Assembly: GCA_036496585.1 (NCBI GenBank)
Contig: DASXLB010000014.1
Coordinates: 1-64,000 of the forward strand
Direction of reading: 5' to 3'
DNA: 64,000 bases
Source: Vicinamibacterales bacterium
GTDB taxonomy: Bacteria > Acidobacteriota > Vicinamibacteria > Vicinamibacterales > 2-12-FULL-66-21
Part shown: in pieces, positions 40,459 through 49,846 of the stretch
How the letters are laid out: every line of letters begins with the position of its first letter
Numbering within the stretch: the stretch's first letter is position 1
Translations under genes and position numbers: made by a program
The notes under the pieces: generated by a model
What the model was told of the DNA's origin: nothing
The model's input: only the letters and a program-made list of their open reading frames with translations
Database searches by the model: none

Positions 40459-42018
40459 CTAGCGGCGTGATCGAGCGATCAGCTCGCGCAGATAGACGGC
40501 GCGTTCGGCGGCCATCGGATGCGCCTGCAGGGCGTCCACGGGCCACGGCAGGCGCCATGTCCAGTTGGCGTCGCTCACCAGCGCGGGCGTGTTGATCCGC
40601 TCGCGCCAGCCGAAGACGTCGTGAATCGGCACGAGCGCGATGTCCGAGCCCGACAGGAACAGCGTGTCGAGGATCGCGTCGCGGATGCGTTCGTCGAACG
40701 GCGCGTCCGGATCCCGCAGCCCCTCCCCGAGCACGGCGACGGCGGCGCGGCGCTCCTCGATCGGCGCCTCGTCCCACCATTGCGCATTCGGCTCGGTGTC
40801 GTGTGTACCGCTGGTCGCGACCGAGACCGCCGGATAGCGCCCGGGATCCCTGAACGGCTGGCCCTCCCGATCCCAGTCGCGCTCCCAGCGAAGCACCTTG
40901 AAGCCGGGAATCCCGAGGCGCAGCAGCGCGTCGCGAACGAAGCCTGGAATCACGCCGAGATCCTCGGCGATGAGGCGCGCCCCGGCGGCGCTCAGCACCT
41001 CGAGCACGCGCTCGCCCTGGCGCACCTGCGCGGGCTCGTCGCCGGGAACGAAGCCGGCGCGCCCGTCTGTTTCGCGAACGTAGGTGCGGAAGAAGCCGAC
41101 GAGATGATCGACGCGATACGCGTCGTACAGCTCCGCGTTGCGGCGGGCGCGCGCGGCGAGCCATTGAAACCCGCCGGCGGCGACGCGGTCCCAGCGATAC
41201 GCGGGGAAGCCCCAGTCCTGGCCGGTCTCGGAAAAGGCGTCGGGCGGCGCACCGACCGAGGCATCCATCCGGAAGTCCTCCTGACGCGACCACACGTCCG
41301 CGCTGTCACCGCTGACCATGAACGGAAAGTCGCCGAAGACGCCGACCTCGGCCGCCTCGCGCGCCTGCGCCCACTGTTCGGCGGCGAGCCACTGCAGATA
41401 GGCGTAGAAGAGAACCTCCTCGCCGAGCTCGGCCTGCGCCTGCGCGAGCGCCGCGGGGCTGCGGTCGCGCAGCGCCGGCTCCCACTCGGTCCAGGCGCGC
41501 CCTTCGTAGCGGGCGTGCAGGGCGCGAAAGATCGCGTAGGCGTCGAGCCACCAGCGGGCGCGCTCGGTGAACCGCTGCAGCCGCCGCGCGCGCGGCGTCG
41601 TGGCGCGCCATTCGACCTCGAGGAAGCGCGCGAAGCCGGCGCGAAATGCCTTGGTCTTGAGCGCCCGCACCTGGCCGTAGTCGATGGTCGGCGCACGCCG
41701 CGCCGCCTCGAGCTGCCGGCGCTCGCGCTCGTCGAGCACCGCCTCGCCGCCGAGCGCCTCGATGTCCGGCACCCCCGACGGCGCAATGAAAATGGGATCG
41801 ATCGCCATCGCGCTCAACGCCGAGTAGGGAGAATTCTGTCCGCCGGCCATTTCGTTGAGCGGCAGCAGCTGCACGAACGAGAAGCCGGCGTCCGACAGCC
41901 ACGCGCCGAGCGCCGGCAGGTCCGAGAGCTCGCCGATCCCCCAGCTCGTGCGCGATGGGATCGAGAAGAGCGGCACCAGCAGGCCGGCATGACGATCGTG
42001 GAAGAAGTCACGCGGCAT
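40459..42018 (-). CDS. malQ: 4-alpha-glucanotransferase (GH77)
   Basis: 519 aa amylomaltase that transfers maltosyl units between alpha-1,4 glucans. GH77 motifs are present: the N-terminal SRTSWGIGELSDL and LLPLNEMAGGQNSPY, the nucleophile Asp in YRVDHLVGFFRTY, the acid/base Glu in IAEDLGVIP, and Asp in SGTHDTEPNAQWWDE. Length is near the family's short form. ATG 42018 overlaps the end of the aminotransferase gene by 11 bases, so the two are co-transcribed. The pairing of these functions has no clear metabolic logic. Confidence 0.95.
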   Translation of the reverse strand: MPRDFFHDRHAGLLVPLFSIPSRTSWGIGELSDLPALGAWLSDAGFSFVQLLPLNEMAGGQNSPYSALSAMAIDPIFIAPSGVPDIEALGGEAVLDERERRQLEAARRAPTIDYGQVRALKTKAFRAGFARFLEVEWRATTPRARRLQRFTERARWWLDAYAIFRALHARYEGRAWTEWEPALRDRSPAALAQAQAELGEEVLFYAYLQWLAAEQWAQAREAAEVGVFGDFPFMVSGDSADVWSRQEDFRMDASVGAPPDAFSETGQDWGFPAYRWDRVAAGGFQWLAARARRNAELYDAYRVDHLVGFFRTYVRETDGRAGFVPGDEPAQVRQGERVLEVLSAAGARLIAEDLGVIPGFVRDALLRLGIPGFKVLRWERDWDREGQPFRDPGRYPAVSVATSGTHDTEPNAQWWDEAPIEERRAAVAVLGEGLRDPDAPFDERIRDAILDTLFLSGSDIALVPIHDVFGWRERINTPALVSDANWTWRLPWPVDALQAHPMAAERAVYLRELIARSRR

Positions 42019-43174
42019 CGACGCGCTCCAGCACGCGCGTCACACCGCGCGCGAACATCTCCGGCTCGACCAGCAGCGACACGACGAGAAACGCCTCGTG
42101 TGGAAAATCGAAGAAGTACCCCGGATACACGCCGACGTGGTCCTGCTCGGCGAGCGCCACCACCAGATCCTCCTCACGGCGGGTCGCGGGCACGCGCAGC
42201 ACCGCCGACCAGCCGCCGTCGCCCGGCAGTGCGGTGACCGACGGCGCGGCGGCGGCAAGACGATGAAGCGCCGCGTGGTTGGCGCGAACGCGCGCGCGGA
42301 TGGCGTCGCGTACCGGGGCGGCGTCGCGCAGCAGCGAGGGGGCCGCCACCTGGACCGGCGTCGACACCGACAGATAGGTATCGGCGATCAGCTCGAGCCG
42401 ATCGAGCGCCTCGGCGACGAGCGCGGCCGGGCCGTCGATCGCGATCCACCCGAGCTTGACCTGTGGCAGGCCGACGCTCTTCGAGAGTCCGCCGAGGCGC
42501 GCCACCAGGCAGTCGGGCCGCCGCAGCGCCGCCGGTTCGTCGAACCGATCGCCGAACGGATAGTCGTGGAACACCTCGTCGACGACGAGCGCGGCGCCGC
42601 GCGCCGTGCAGCGCGATGCCAGCTCGGCCGCGTCGCCGTCGTGGAGGATCGAGCCGGTCGGGTTGTTCGGACTGACCGCCAGCACCGCGCGCGTGTCGGC
42701 CGTCCAGGCCGCATCGAGTCCAGCGGCGTCCACCGTCCAGGCGCCGTGATACGCGAGCGGATAGCGGCGCACGGCCACGCCGTCGAGCCGCGCCAGGTGA
42801 TCGAAGAGCGGATAGCTGGGAATCGGCGTCAGCACGGTCGACCGGCCGGGATCGCACAGCAGTTTGAACAGGATCGAGTACGCCTCACTGCTGCTCGCTG
42901 TCAGCACGATCCGTTCCGGGTCGGCCGGCAGGCCCCGCGCGGCGTAGGTGGCCGCGACGGCGGCGCGAGCCGGTTCGAGTCCGAGCGGCGCCGGCCGGTA
43001 GGTCAGGGAGGCCGGATCGGCGAGCGCGTCGAGCAGCTGCGCGGGATAGGGCAACCCGGCACAGGTCGGATTCGAGAGCGTCAGGTCGACGAAGCCGCCG
43101 CGGCCCCGCGCCGCCGCCAGCGCGCGTGCCAGACGCGTCGGGACGCGGTCGTCCGGCACGCGCGTCGAAAACAT
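42008..43174 (-). CDS. Class I/II PLP-dependent aminotransferase
   Basis: About 388 aa, fold type I. Motifs include VDLTLSNPT, SLTYRPAPLGLEPARAAVA, the conserved SPNNPTGS and VVDEVFHDYPFG, and the PLP lysine in LGGLSKSVGLPQVKLGW. The amino donor cannot be read. I start at ATG 43174 rather than 43183: TACCAT ends 7 bases before 43174 and covers the 43183 codon, and no Shine-Dalgarno supports either. It precedes and overlaps malQ, and is divergent from the M16 pair. Confidence 0.88.
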   Translation of the reverse strand: MFSTRVPDDRVPTRLARALAAARGRGGFVDLTLSNPTCAGLPYPAQLLDALADPASLTYRPAPLGLEPARAAVAATYAARGLPADPERIVLTASSSEAYSILFKLLCDPGRSTVLTPIPSYPLFDHLARLDGVAVRRYPLAYHGAWTVDAAGLDAAWTADTRAVLAVSPNNPTGSILHDGDAAELASRCTARGAALVVDEVFHDYPFGDRFDEPAALRRPDCLVARLGGLSKSVGLPQVKLGWIAIDGPAALVAEALDRLELIADTYLSVSTPVQVAAPSLLRDAAPVRDAIRARVRANHAALHRLAAAAPSVTALPGDGGWSAVLRVPATRREEDLVVALAEQDHVGVYPGYFFDFPHEAFLVVSLLVEPEMFARGVTRVLERVDAA

Positions 43175-43181
43175 CGTATCC

Positions 43182-43187
43182 ATGGTA
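43182..43187 (-). promoter_or_regulatory. -10 element TACCAT, leaderless aminotransferase start
   Basis: TACCAT on the minus strand ends 7 bases before ATG 43174; it overlaps the alternative start codon 43183. Confidence 0.45.
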
Positions 43188-43246
43188 TCCGAGCGGTTCG
43201 TCCGCGGACGTCGCGCCAGCCACCGCCGGGCGCTGGCGCCCTGGCG

Positions 43247-43252
43247 TATTCT
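43247..43252 (+). promoter_or_regulatory. -10 element TATTCT, leaderless M16 start
   Basis: TATTCT ends exactly 6 bases before ATG 43259. There is no Shine-Dalgarno, and the -35 region is GC-only. Confidence 0.55.
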
Positions 43253-43258
43253 TGAACG

Positions 43259-44605
43259 ATGCGGCGACTGCTTCCGATCGTGCTGGCCGTCCTCGCCGTC
43301 GCCGGTCACGCCGCGGCCCAGCCGGCCGCCCGCCCTCTCGACGTCTCCTACACGCAATTCGACCTTGCCAACGGATTACACGTGATCCTGCACGAGGACC
43401 ATACGGTACCGCTGGTCACCGTCAACGTCTGGTATCACGTCGGCTCGGCGCGCGAGAAGCCCGGCCGCACCGGTTTCGCGCATCTCTTCGAACATCTGAT
43501 GTTCATGGGATCGAAGGACGTGCCCTACGGAAACTTCGATCAGCTCCTCGAATCGGTGGGAGGCACCAACAACGCGTCCACCGCGGAGGACCGCACCAAC
43601 TACTACATCGACATCCCGTCGAACGCGCTCGACCTCGCGCTGTTCCTCGAATCCGACCGGATGGGCTTCCTGCTCGACGCGATGTCGCCGAAGACAGTCG
43701 ACGCGCAGCGCGACGTCGTCAAGAACGAGCGTCGCGAGAGTTACGAGAACGCGCCCTACGGCATGGCGCCGATCGAGATCGCGCAGATGCTCTATCCGAA
43801 AGGGCATCCCTATTCGTGGCCGACGATCGGCTACATGGAGGATCTCAGCGCCGCCAGCTACGCAGACGTCGTGCAGTTCTTCAAGACCTACTATCAGCCG
43901 GCCAACGCCAGCCTGGTGATCGCCGGCGATATCGATCCGGTGAAAGCCAGGGCGTCGGTGGAGCGATGGTTCGCGGACGTGCCGGTCGGTACGACGCACA
44001 TCGGCCCGATCGACTACCCGCACCCGGATCTGCAGCACGTCGAGAAGAAGACGATTCAGGACCGCGTCCAGCTGCCGCGCCTTTACCTGACGTGGATCAC
44101 GCCGCCGCACCTGGCGCCCGGGGACGCGGAGCTCGACGTGCTCTCGCTGATCCTGGCCGGCGGCAAGAACTCGCGGCTCTACAAGCGGCTCGTCTACGAC
44201 CTGCAGATCGCGCAGGACGTGGCGGCCTATCAGTCCTCGAAGACCCTCAACTCGGAGTATCAGATCGTCGTCACCGCTCGGCCTGGTGTCCCGATCGATC
44301 GCATCAGGACGATTGTCGACGAGGAAATCGCCAACCTGCAGAGAGCGAACCCCTCGGCGCGGGAGTTCCAACGAGCGATCAACCAGGTGGAGTCGTCCTT
44401 CTACGACCGCATGGAGCGGGTCGGCGGGTTCGGCGGCGTCGGCGACCAGATGAACGCCTACTACGCCGACACCGGAAACCCGGGGTATTTCAACGAGGAC
44501 CTTTCGCGCTACCGGGCGCTCGCGCCCGACGACATCACCGCCGCCGCGCTGGCCTTCCTGCCGTCGAGCCGCCGGGTCGAGTTGGTGGTGGAGCCGAAGA
44601 AATGA
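43259..44605 (+). CDS. M16-family zinc peptidase, catalytic subunit
   Basis: 448 aa exported peptidase (signal LLPIVLAVLAVAGHAAAQ). The inverted zinc motif HLFEHLMF (about residue 75) and the distal Glu in NERRESYENAPYG are intact, so this is the active partner. The body has the two M16 domains (Peptidase_M16 and M16_C; VIAGDIDPVKA, LAGGKNSRLYKRLVYDL). It degrades oligopeptides outside the cytoplasm. It overlaps the next M16 gene by 4 bases (ATGA). Confidence 0.95.
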   Translation: MRRLLPIVLAVLAVAGHAAAQPAARPLDVSYTQFDLANGLHVILHEDHTVPLVTVNVWYHVGSAREKPGRTGFAHLFEHLMFMGSKDVPYGNFDQLLESVGGTNNASTAEDRTNYYIDIPSNALDLALFLESDRMGFLLDAMSPKTVDAQRDVVKNERRESYENAPYGMAPIEIAQMLYPKGHPYSWPTIGYMEDLSAASYADVVQFFKTYYQPANASLVIAGDIDPVKARASVERWFADVPVGTTHIGPIDYPHPDLQHVEKKTIQDRVQLPRLYLTWITPPHLAPGDAELDVLSLILAGGKNSRLYKRLVYDLQIAQDVAAYQSSKTLNSEYQIVVTARPGVPIDRIRTIVDEEIANLQRANPSAREFQRAINQVESSFYDRMERVGGFGGVGDQMNAYYADTGNPGYFNEDLSRYRALAPDDITAAALAFLPSSRRVELVVEPKK

Positions 44606-46053
44606 GGTGCTTCAACCGCGCCGCCCGGATCATCCTGGTCGCCCTCGCGGCATTTGCCTCGGCTGTCCTGAACGCGCAGCAGGGACCGGACCGCGCGCAG
44701 GCGCCGCCGGTCGGCCCCCCGCCGGCGCTGCGCATCCCGCCGATCGAGACGCGGACGCTCTCGAACGGCCTCCAGGTCTGGGTGATGGGCGAGCACAAGG
44801 TCCCGACCGTGCACCTGGCGCTGACAATCCGCGCCGGCGCAGCGGCCGACCCCGCCGGCCGCTACGGCGCCGCCAGCTTCACCGCCGCGATGCTCGACGA
44901 GGGGGCCGGCCAGCGCAGCGCCCTCGAGATCGCCGACGCCATCGACTTCCTCGGCGCGGATCTGTCGGCCGCCGCCGGCATCGACGCGTCGACCGTCGAT
45001 CTGCACGTGCCGGTGGCGCGGCTCAGCGAGGCGCTCGCCGTCATGGCCGACGTCGTCGCGCGTCCGACGTTTCCGGAGTCGGAGCTGAAGCGGCTGCGCG
45101 AGGAGCGTCTCGCCGGTTTGCTCGAGGCGCAGGACGACCCCGAGGAGCTGATTCAGCTCGCATTCCCGCACGTGGTCTTTGGCGCGCGGCACCGCTATGG
45201 CGCGCCGGTGATGGGAACGGAAACCGCGATCAAGGCGATCACACCGGCCGATCTCGTTGCGTTCCACGACGCGCACTACCGTCCGTCGAACGCGCGGCTC
45301 GTGGTGGTCGGCGACGTCACCGCGGATTCCCTCGTCCCGATGCTCGAGTCCAGCCTCGGAACATGGAAGCCGACTGGCGCCGGGACGCCGGCGCCTCCGC
45401 TCGCGGACCCGCCGCAGCTCACGGCGCGGCACGTGTATCTGATCGACAAGCCCGGCGCCGCGCAGTCGCAGATCCGGATCGGCTGGGTGGGCGTGCAGCG
45501 CTCGACGCCCGACTATTTCGCGCTGCGGGTGCTGAGCGGCGTGCTCGGCGAATCGTTCACCTCGCGCCTCAATCACAACCTGCGCGAGGTACACGGCTAC
45601 GCCTACGGCGCCGGGTCCCGCTTCGACATGCGCCGTGTCGGCGGCCTGTTCTACGCGTCCGCCGGCGTGCAGACCGACAAGACCGCCGACGCCCTGAAGG
45701 AGTTCTTCGTCGAGCTGGCCAACATCCACCCGCCGATCCCGGCCGACGAGCTGGCCAGGACGAAGAACTTCGCCGAGCGTCTCGTGCCGCGCTACTTCGA
45801 GACCGAGCGCGACGCCGCGGCGGCACTGTCGCAGATCTTCACCTACGATCTCCCAGCCGATTACTGGGAGTCGTTTTCGCGCCGCATCGAGGCGGTGACG
45901 GCGAACGAGGTCCAGCGAGCAGCGGACAAGTACATTCAGCCGGACAGGTTTGCCGTGGTGATCGTCGGCGACCGGAAGGCGATCGAGGCTGGCGTCCGAT
46001 CCCTGAACCTCGGCCCCTTGACCGTCGTCGAGCCGTCGGAGATCGTGAAGTGA
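44602..46053 (+). CDS. M16-family peptidase homologue, non-catalytic partner
   Basis: 483 aa. A signal peptide (RIILVALAAFASAVLNAQ) is followed by two M16 folds (TLSNGLQVWVMGEHKVPTVHLAL, VVVGDVTADSLVPML, LSGVLGESFTSRLNHNLRE). Where the catalytic partner has HxxEH, this one reads SFTAAMLDEG, so zinc binding is lost, while the substrate-binding R/Y pair region (HGYAYGAGSRFD) is kept. Such a pair normally forms a heterodimer like mitochondrial processing peptidase. The ATG overlaps the upstream stop, giving coupled, balanced synthesis. Confidence 0.93.
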   Translation: MRCFNRAARIILVALAAFASAVLNAQQGPDRAQAPPVGPPPALRIPPIETRTLSNGLQVWVMGEHKVPTVHLALTIRAGAAADPAGRYGAASFTAAMLDEGAGQRSALEIADAIDFLGADLSAAAGIDASTVDLHVPVARLSEALAVMADVVARPTFPESELKRLREERLAGLLEAQDDPEELIQLAFPHVVFGARHRYGAPVMGTETAIKAITPADLVAFHDAHYRPSNARLVVVGDVTADSLVPMLESSLGTWKPTGAGTPAPPLADPPQLTARHVYLIDKPGAAQSQIRIGWVGVQRSTPDYFALRVLSGVLGESFTSRLNHNLREVHGYAYGAGSRFDMRRVGGLFYASAGVQTDKTADALKEFFVELANIHPPIPADELARTKNFAERLVPRYFETERDAAAALSQIFTYDLPADYWESFSRRIEAVTANEVQRAADKYIQPDRFAVVIVGDRKAIEAGVRSLNLGPLTVVEPSEIVK

Positions 46054-46073
46054 CCTTGCCCCTGGGGTGATCG

Positions 46074-46565
46074 ATGAATCTGAGCTACCTGGAGTTGCTG
46101 CGCTACACGCAGGAAGAGCGGGACAAGTGGCGGACGTGGTTTGCCGCGCACCCCGACGCGGTGGAGATCGAGGTGCAGCCGGGCGGCCGCCATCCGACGG
46201 TCGGCTCGCTCATCGATCACATCTTCCTGGTCGAGCGCCGGCACCTGCAGCGGCTGACCAACGCGCCGCTCGACACGCAGACGGGGCTCAGCGGCAGGCA
46301 CGCGCCACCGCTCTTCGACTACGGCGGATCGGTGCGGCGCGAGCTCGAGCACTTCGCCGTGCCGCTCGAAGACGACGCGGCCGACGAGCCGCGGACGTTC
46401 ACGGTCCAGAGCGGCGGCGACTACCTCCTGACGCCGCGCAAGCTGCTGTTCCACATCCTGCTGCACGAGACGCGGCACTGGGCACAGATCGCACTCGCTA
46501 TCCGCCGCGCTGGCCTCGAGCCGCCCGGAAACCACGATCTGTTCTATTCGCGGGCCCTCAAATAG
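46074..46565 (+). CDS. DinB-family protein
   Basis: 163 aa four-helix bundle of the DinB/YfiT superfamily (putative metal-dependent thiol or other transferases). The three expected metal His are visible: LIDHIFLVERRH near residue 48 and LLHETRHWAQI near 128. The ATG follows GGGGTGA by 3 bases, and the M16 gene by 20 bases, so it is likely in the same transcript. Substrate unknown. Confidence 0.85.
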   Translation: MNLSYLELLRYTQEERDKWRTWFAAHPDAVEIEVQPGGRHPTVGSLIDHIFLVERRHLQRLTNAPLDTQTGLSGRHAPPLFDYGGSVRRELEHFAVPLEDDAADEPRTFTVQSGGDYLLTPRKLLFHILLHETRHWAQIALAIRRAGLEPPGNHDLFYSRALK

Positions 46566-46613
46566 GCCAGCGCCACTCACGCCCGTACTGACGGATCAGA
46601 GGACGAACGACAG

Positions 46614-47645
46614 ATGGAATATCGCTATCTTGGCAAATCGGGGCTGCGCGTGTCGGCACTGTCGCTCGGCGCGGCGACCTTCGGCGGCGCGACGCCGTTC
46701 TTCAAGGCCTGGGGCGAGAGCGACGTGAACGAGGCGCGCCGGATGATCGACATGTGCCTCGACGCCGGCGTCACTCTGATCGACACAGCCGACGTCTACT
46801 CGAGAGGACTCTCCGAGGAGATCGTCGGCCAGGCAATCCAGGGACGACGTGAGCGGTTGCTGATCTCGACGAAGGCGACCTTCCGCTTCGGCGACGGACC
46901 GAACGACGTCGGCTCGTCGCGGCATCATCTGATCCAGGCGTGCGAATCGAGCCTGCGGCGGCTCGGCACCGACGTCATCGACATCTACCACCTGCACGGC
47001 TTCGACGCGCGCACGCCCGTCGAGGAAGTGCTGAGCACGCTCGACACGCTCGTCCGCGCCGGCAAGATCCGTTACATCGCCGCGTCGAACTTCTCCGGCT
47101 GGCACCTGATGAAGTCGCTGGCGATCGCCGATCGCCACGGCTGGCCGCGCTACGTCGCGCACCAGGCGTACTACTCGCTGGTCGGCCGCGAGTTCGAGTG
47201 GGAGCTGATGCCGCTCGCCCTCGATCAAGGCGTCGGCACGATCGTCTGGAGCCCGCTCGGCTGGGGCCGGCTCACCGGCAAGATCCGCCGTGGCCAGCCG
47301 CCGCCGGCCGTGAGCCGGCTGCCGGCGACGAAAGAGTTCTCACCGCCCGTTCCCGACGACTACCTCTTCGACGTGGTCGAGGCGCTCGACGCGGTCGCGA
47401 AGGAGACCGGCAAGACGATCCCGCAGATCGCCCTGGCGTGGCTGCTCGCGCGACCGACCGTGTCGAGCGTGATCGTCGGCGCCCGCGACGAGGTCCAGCT
47501 CGCGCAGAACCTCGGCGCGGCGGAGACCACGCTGACGCCCGCGCAGATCGGCGCACTGGATCACGCGTCGCGGCGGACACCGATCTATCCGTACTGGCAC
47601 CAGGCGGGATTCGAACGCAATCCGTTCCCGACCGATGTGACATAG
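46614..47645 (+). CDS. Aldo/keto reductase
   Basis: 343 aa NADPH-type AKR TIM barrel. The catalytic tetrad is visible: Asp/Tyr in DTADVYSRG, Lys in ISTKATF and His in YHLHGFD. The N-terminal MEYRYLGKSGLRVSALSLG and the cofactor motif SSVIVGARDEVQLAQNL are typical of the general-stress/YhdN-like group. The physiological substrate is unknown. AGAGGA lies 12 bases upstream of the ATG, somewhat far. Palindromes follow the stop codon. Confidence 0.92.
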   Translation: MEYRYLGKSGLRVSALSLGAATFGGATPFFKAWGESDVNEARRMIDMCLDAGVTLIDTADVYSRGLSEEIVGQAIQGRRERLLISTKATFRFGDGPNDVGSSRHHLIQACESSLRRLGTDVIDIYHLHGFDARTPVEEVLSTLDTLVRAGKIRYIAASNFSGWHLMKSLAIADRHGWPRYVAHQAYYSLVGREFEWELMPLALDQGVGTIVWSPLGWGRLTGKIRRGQPPPAVSRLPATKEFSPPVPDDYLFDVVEALDAVAKETGKTIPQIALAWLLARPTVSSVIVGARDEVQLAQNLGAAETTLTPAQIGALDHASRRTPIYPYWHQAGFERNPFPTDVT

Positions 47646-47818
47646 GAACGATCGGCCGATCGCACCACGCCGAGGATCGCCTGCCGCCGCCGCGCTGACG
47701 CCGCGTCAGCGCCCGCCCCGCAGCGCCGGGACGACCGCGTCGAACGCTGCACCGCCAGGGAGGCGGTGACGAGACCAAGCGCAACCGAGGCGCACGCCCA
47801 TGGTGCCAGCCGTTTCAT
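47585..47818 (-). CDS. Possible small exported protein, perhaps frameshifted
   Basis: 77 codons. The start region is persuasive: GGAGG 5 bases before ATG 47818, TACATT as -10 at 47839-47844, and a good signal peptide (KRLAPWACASVALGLVTASLA). After that the frame becomes Arg/Ser-rich and runs into the end of the aldo/keto reductase gene, which looks unnatural. Shifting one base gives a better-looking short end (GGAAFDAVVPALRGGR then stop), so the gene may be decayed or misread. Confidence 0.3.
   Translation of the reverse strand: MKRLAPWACASVALGLVTASLAVQRSTRSSRRCGAGADAASARRRQAILGVVRSADRSYVTSVGNGLRSNPAWCQYG
47649..47662. repeat. Perfect 14-bp palindrome after AKR gene
   Basis: CGATCGGCCGATCG lies 3 bases after the aldo/keto reductase stop codon. 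It may be part of a termination region together with the hairpin at 47692-47712, or a protein site. Confidence 0.4.
47692..47712. terminator. GC-rich hairpin after AKR gene
   Basis: GCGCTGACGC and GCGTCAGCGC are perfect inverted repeats around a single C (an 8-bp stem with a 5-base loop in practice). It lies 47 bases after the aldo/keto reductase stop; no T-tract. Confidence 0.4.
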
Positions 47819-47873
47819 CAGACCTCCAGCGGGGCTTCAATGTAGGATGTGCGGCACGCGAGGTCAATTGCTC

Positions 47874-49835
47874 ATGAAGATCCGGCTGCTACCACTCGTC
47901 CTGCTTTTCGGCGTCGCGTCCATGCGCGACGCCAACCCGACCATCGTCATCGACGCGGGATCGCCATCCGGCAAGGTGAGTCCGACGCTCTACGGACTGA
48001 TGACCGAAGAGATCAACCACAGCTACGACGGCGGGCTCTATGCGGAGTTGGTGCGGAACCGCGCGTTCCTCGACGACAAGACGTCGCCGGCCCACTGGTC
48101 GCTCGTCCAGGGTGACGGCGCCGCGGCGTCGATGGCGCTCGATCCGGCGCAGCCGCTGAGCCAGGCGATCGGAACCAGCCTGCGGCTCGAGGTCACCAAG
48201 GCGTCGCCGGGGCACGAGGCTGGCATCGCCAACGAGGGCTACTGGGGCATCCCGGTCAGGAACAAGGCGCGTTATCAGGTGTCGTTCTTTGCGAAATCGG
48301 CCGGCAACTTCACCGGCGCAATCGTGGTCTCGCTTCAGAACGCTGACGGGACGGCACGCTACGCGAGCGCGTCTCTCCAGGGCCCGACATCCACGCTGAC
48401 GACCGCGTGGAAGCGATACGAGGTCACGCTCGTCCCCGAAACCGTCGTCACGCCGACGGCGAACGCGCGCCTGACGCTGACGACCAGTCAGCCCGGAACG
48501 ATCTGGTTCGGTCTCGTCTCGCTGTTTCCGCCGACGTTCAAGGGCCAGGCGAACGGGTTTCGTCCAGACCTGATGCAGATGCTCGTCGACATGAATCCGA
48601 AGTTCCTGCGCTTCCCGGGCGGCAACTACCTCGAAGGCGATCAGATCGCCGATCGATTCGAGTGGAAGAAGACGCTGGGGCCGCTGGCGGAACGTCCGGG
48701 GCATCAGGCGCCCTGGGGCTATCGCTCGACCGACGGCCTGGGACTCTACGAGTTCCTGCTCTGGTGCGAGGACATGGGTGCCGAGCCGGTGCTCGCCGTC
48801 TACGCCGGCTACTCGCTGAAAGGTGCGCACGTCGAGCCCGGTCCCGACCTGCAGCCGTACATCGAGGACGCCCTCGACGAGATCGAATACGTGTCGGGCC
48901 CGGCGAGCTCGACGTGGGGCGCCGCGCGCGCGAAAGCCGGACATCCGCAGCCCTTCAAACTGACCTACGTCGAGATCGGCAACGAGGACTGGTTCGACAA
49001 GTCCGGCTCGTACGACAAGCGTTTTGCGCAGTTCAACGAGGCGATCAAGAAGCGCCATCCGCAGCTCCAGGTGATCTCGACCGTCGGGTTCGAGCACCCA
49101 GTCGGCCAGCGCGTCAGGAGCCTCACTCCCGACGTGCTCGACGAGCACTACTACCTGCCGGTCGACCAGTTCGTGAAGAAGGCGGCCACGCAGTACGAAA
49201 CCTACGACCGCAAGGGTCCGAAAATCTTCGTCGGTGAGTGGGGAGCCTACGAGACGCCGTTCGAGCCGTGGAACGCGAAATCGCGCGGCGAAGCGCCGAC
49301 GCCGAACATGCGCGCGGCGATCGGGGACGCCGCGTGGATGACCCAGATGGAGAAGAACTCCGACATCATCGTCATGCACTGCTACGCGCCGCTGCTGGTC
49401 AACGTCAGTCCGGGTGCGCGGCAGTGGCGGCCCAATCTGATCGGCTACGACGCGCTGCGCGTCTACGGCTCCCCGAGCTATCACGCGATCAAGCTGTTCA
49501 GCACGCACGTTGGCGACGAAATCCTGAAGGCGGCTGCGAGCGACACCGCGGTGCTGGTGTCGGTGACCCGGGACAGCCGATCGGGGCTGCTTCACGTCAA
49601 GCTGGTAAACCCTGGTGACGCCGACGCACCGGTCCAGATCGACGTCAACGGCGGGCGCGCGCTCGCAGCGGCGGCCACCGCAATCACCCTCTCCGGGGCG
49701 GCGGACGCCACCAACTCGATCGACGCGCCGAACAGCGTCGTGCCGGTGACGTCGCGCGTCGCCGGCGTGAAGTCGGGATTCACCTACACGGTGCCGGCCC
49801 GCGGCATCGTCGTGCTGGAACTGCCCGCTCGCTGA
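47874..49835 (+). CDS. Exported GH51-type alpha-L-arabinofuranosidase
   Basis: 653 aa. A signal peptide (IRLLPLVLLFGVASM) is followed by SPTLYGLMTEEINHSYDGGLYAELVRNRAF, a CBM4/9-like beta-sandwich insertion (about 75-215), then the catalytic barrel with KFLRFPGGNYLEGD, the acid/base Glu in EIGNEDWF and the nucleophile Glu in FVGEWGAYE. A C-terminal beta domain follows. It should release arabinose from plant or algal polysaccharides. ATG 47874 has a weak AGG upstream; TAGGAT at 47843-47848 is a possible -10. It is followed by an SGNH hydrolase 11 bases on. Confidence 0.9.
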   Translation: MKIRLLPLVLLFGVASMRDANPTIVIDAGSPSGKVSPTLYGLMTEEINHSYDGGLYAELVRNRAFLDDKTSPAHWSLVQGDGAAASMALDPAQPLSQAIGTSLRLEVTKASPGHEAGIANEGYWGIPVRNKARYQVSFFAKSAGNFTGAIVVSLQNADGTARYASASLQGPTSTLTTAWKRYEVTLVPETVVTPTANARLTLTTSQPGTIWFGLVSLFPPTFKGQANGFRPDLMQMLVDMNPKFLRFPGGNYLEGDQIADRFEWKKTLGPLAERPGHQAPWGYRSTDGLGLYEFLLWCEDMGAEPVLAVYAGYSLKGAHVEPGPDLQPYIEDALDEIEYVSGPASSTWGAARAKAGHPQPFKLTYVEIGNEDWFDKSGSYDKRFAQFNEAIKKRHPQLQVISTVGFEHPVGQRVRSLTPDVLDEHYYLPVDQFVKKAATQYETYDRKGPKIFVGEWGAYETPFEPWNAKSRGEAPTPNMRAAIGDAAWMTQMEKNSDIIVMHCYAPLLVNVSPGARQWRPNLIGYDALRVYGSPSYHAIKLFSTHVGDEILKAAASDTAVLVSVTRDSRSGLLHVKLVNPGDADAPVQIDVNGGRALAAAATAITLSGAADATNSIDAPNSVVPVTSRVAGVKSGFTYTVPARGIVVLELPAR

Positions 49836-49846
49836 CGAAAGGTCCG

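Noticed and set aside
43126..44601. Upstream extension of the second M16 protein through the first M16 gene
   Set aside because: The region is the first M16 gene in another frame; a signal peptide begins precisely at ATG 44602.
47766..47873. Longer start for the GH51 enzyme
   Set aside because: The extension is Arg/His-rich and would bury the signal peptide that begins at ATG 47874.
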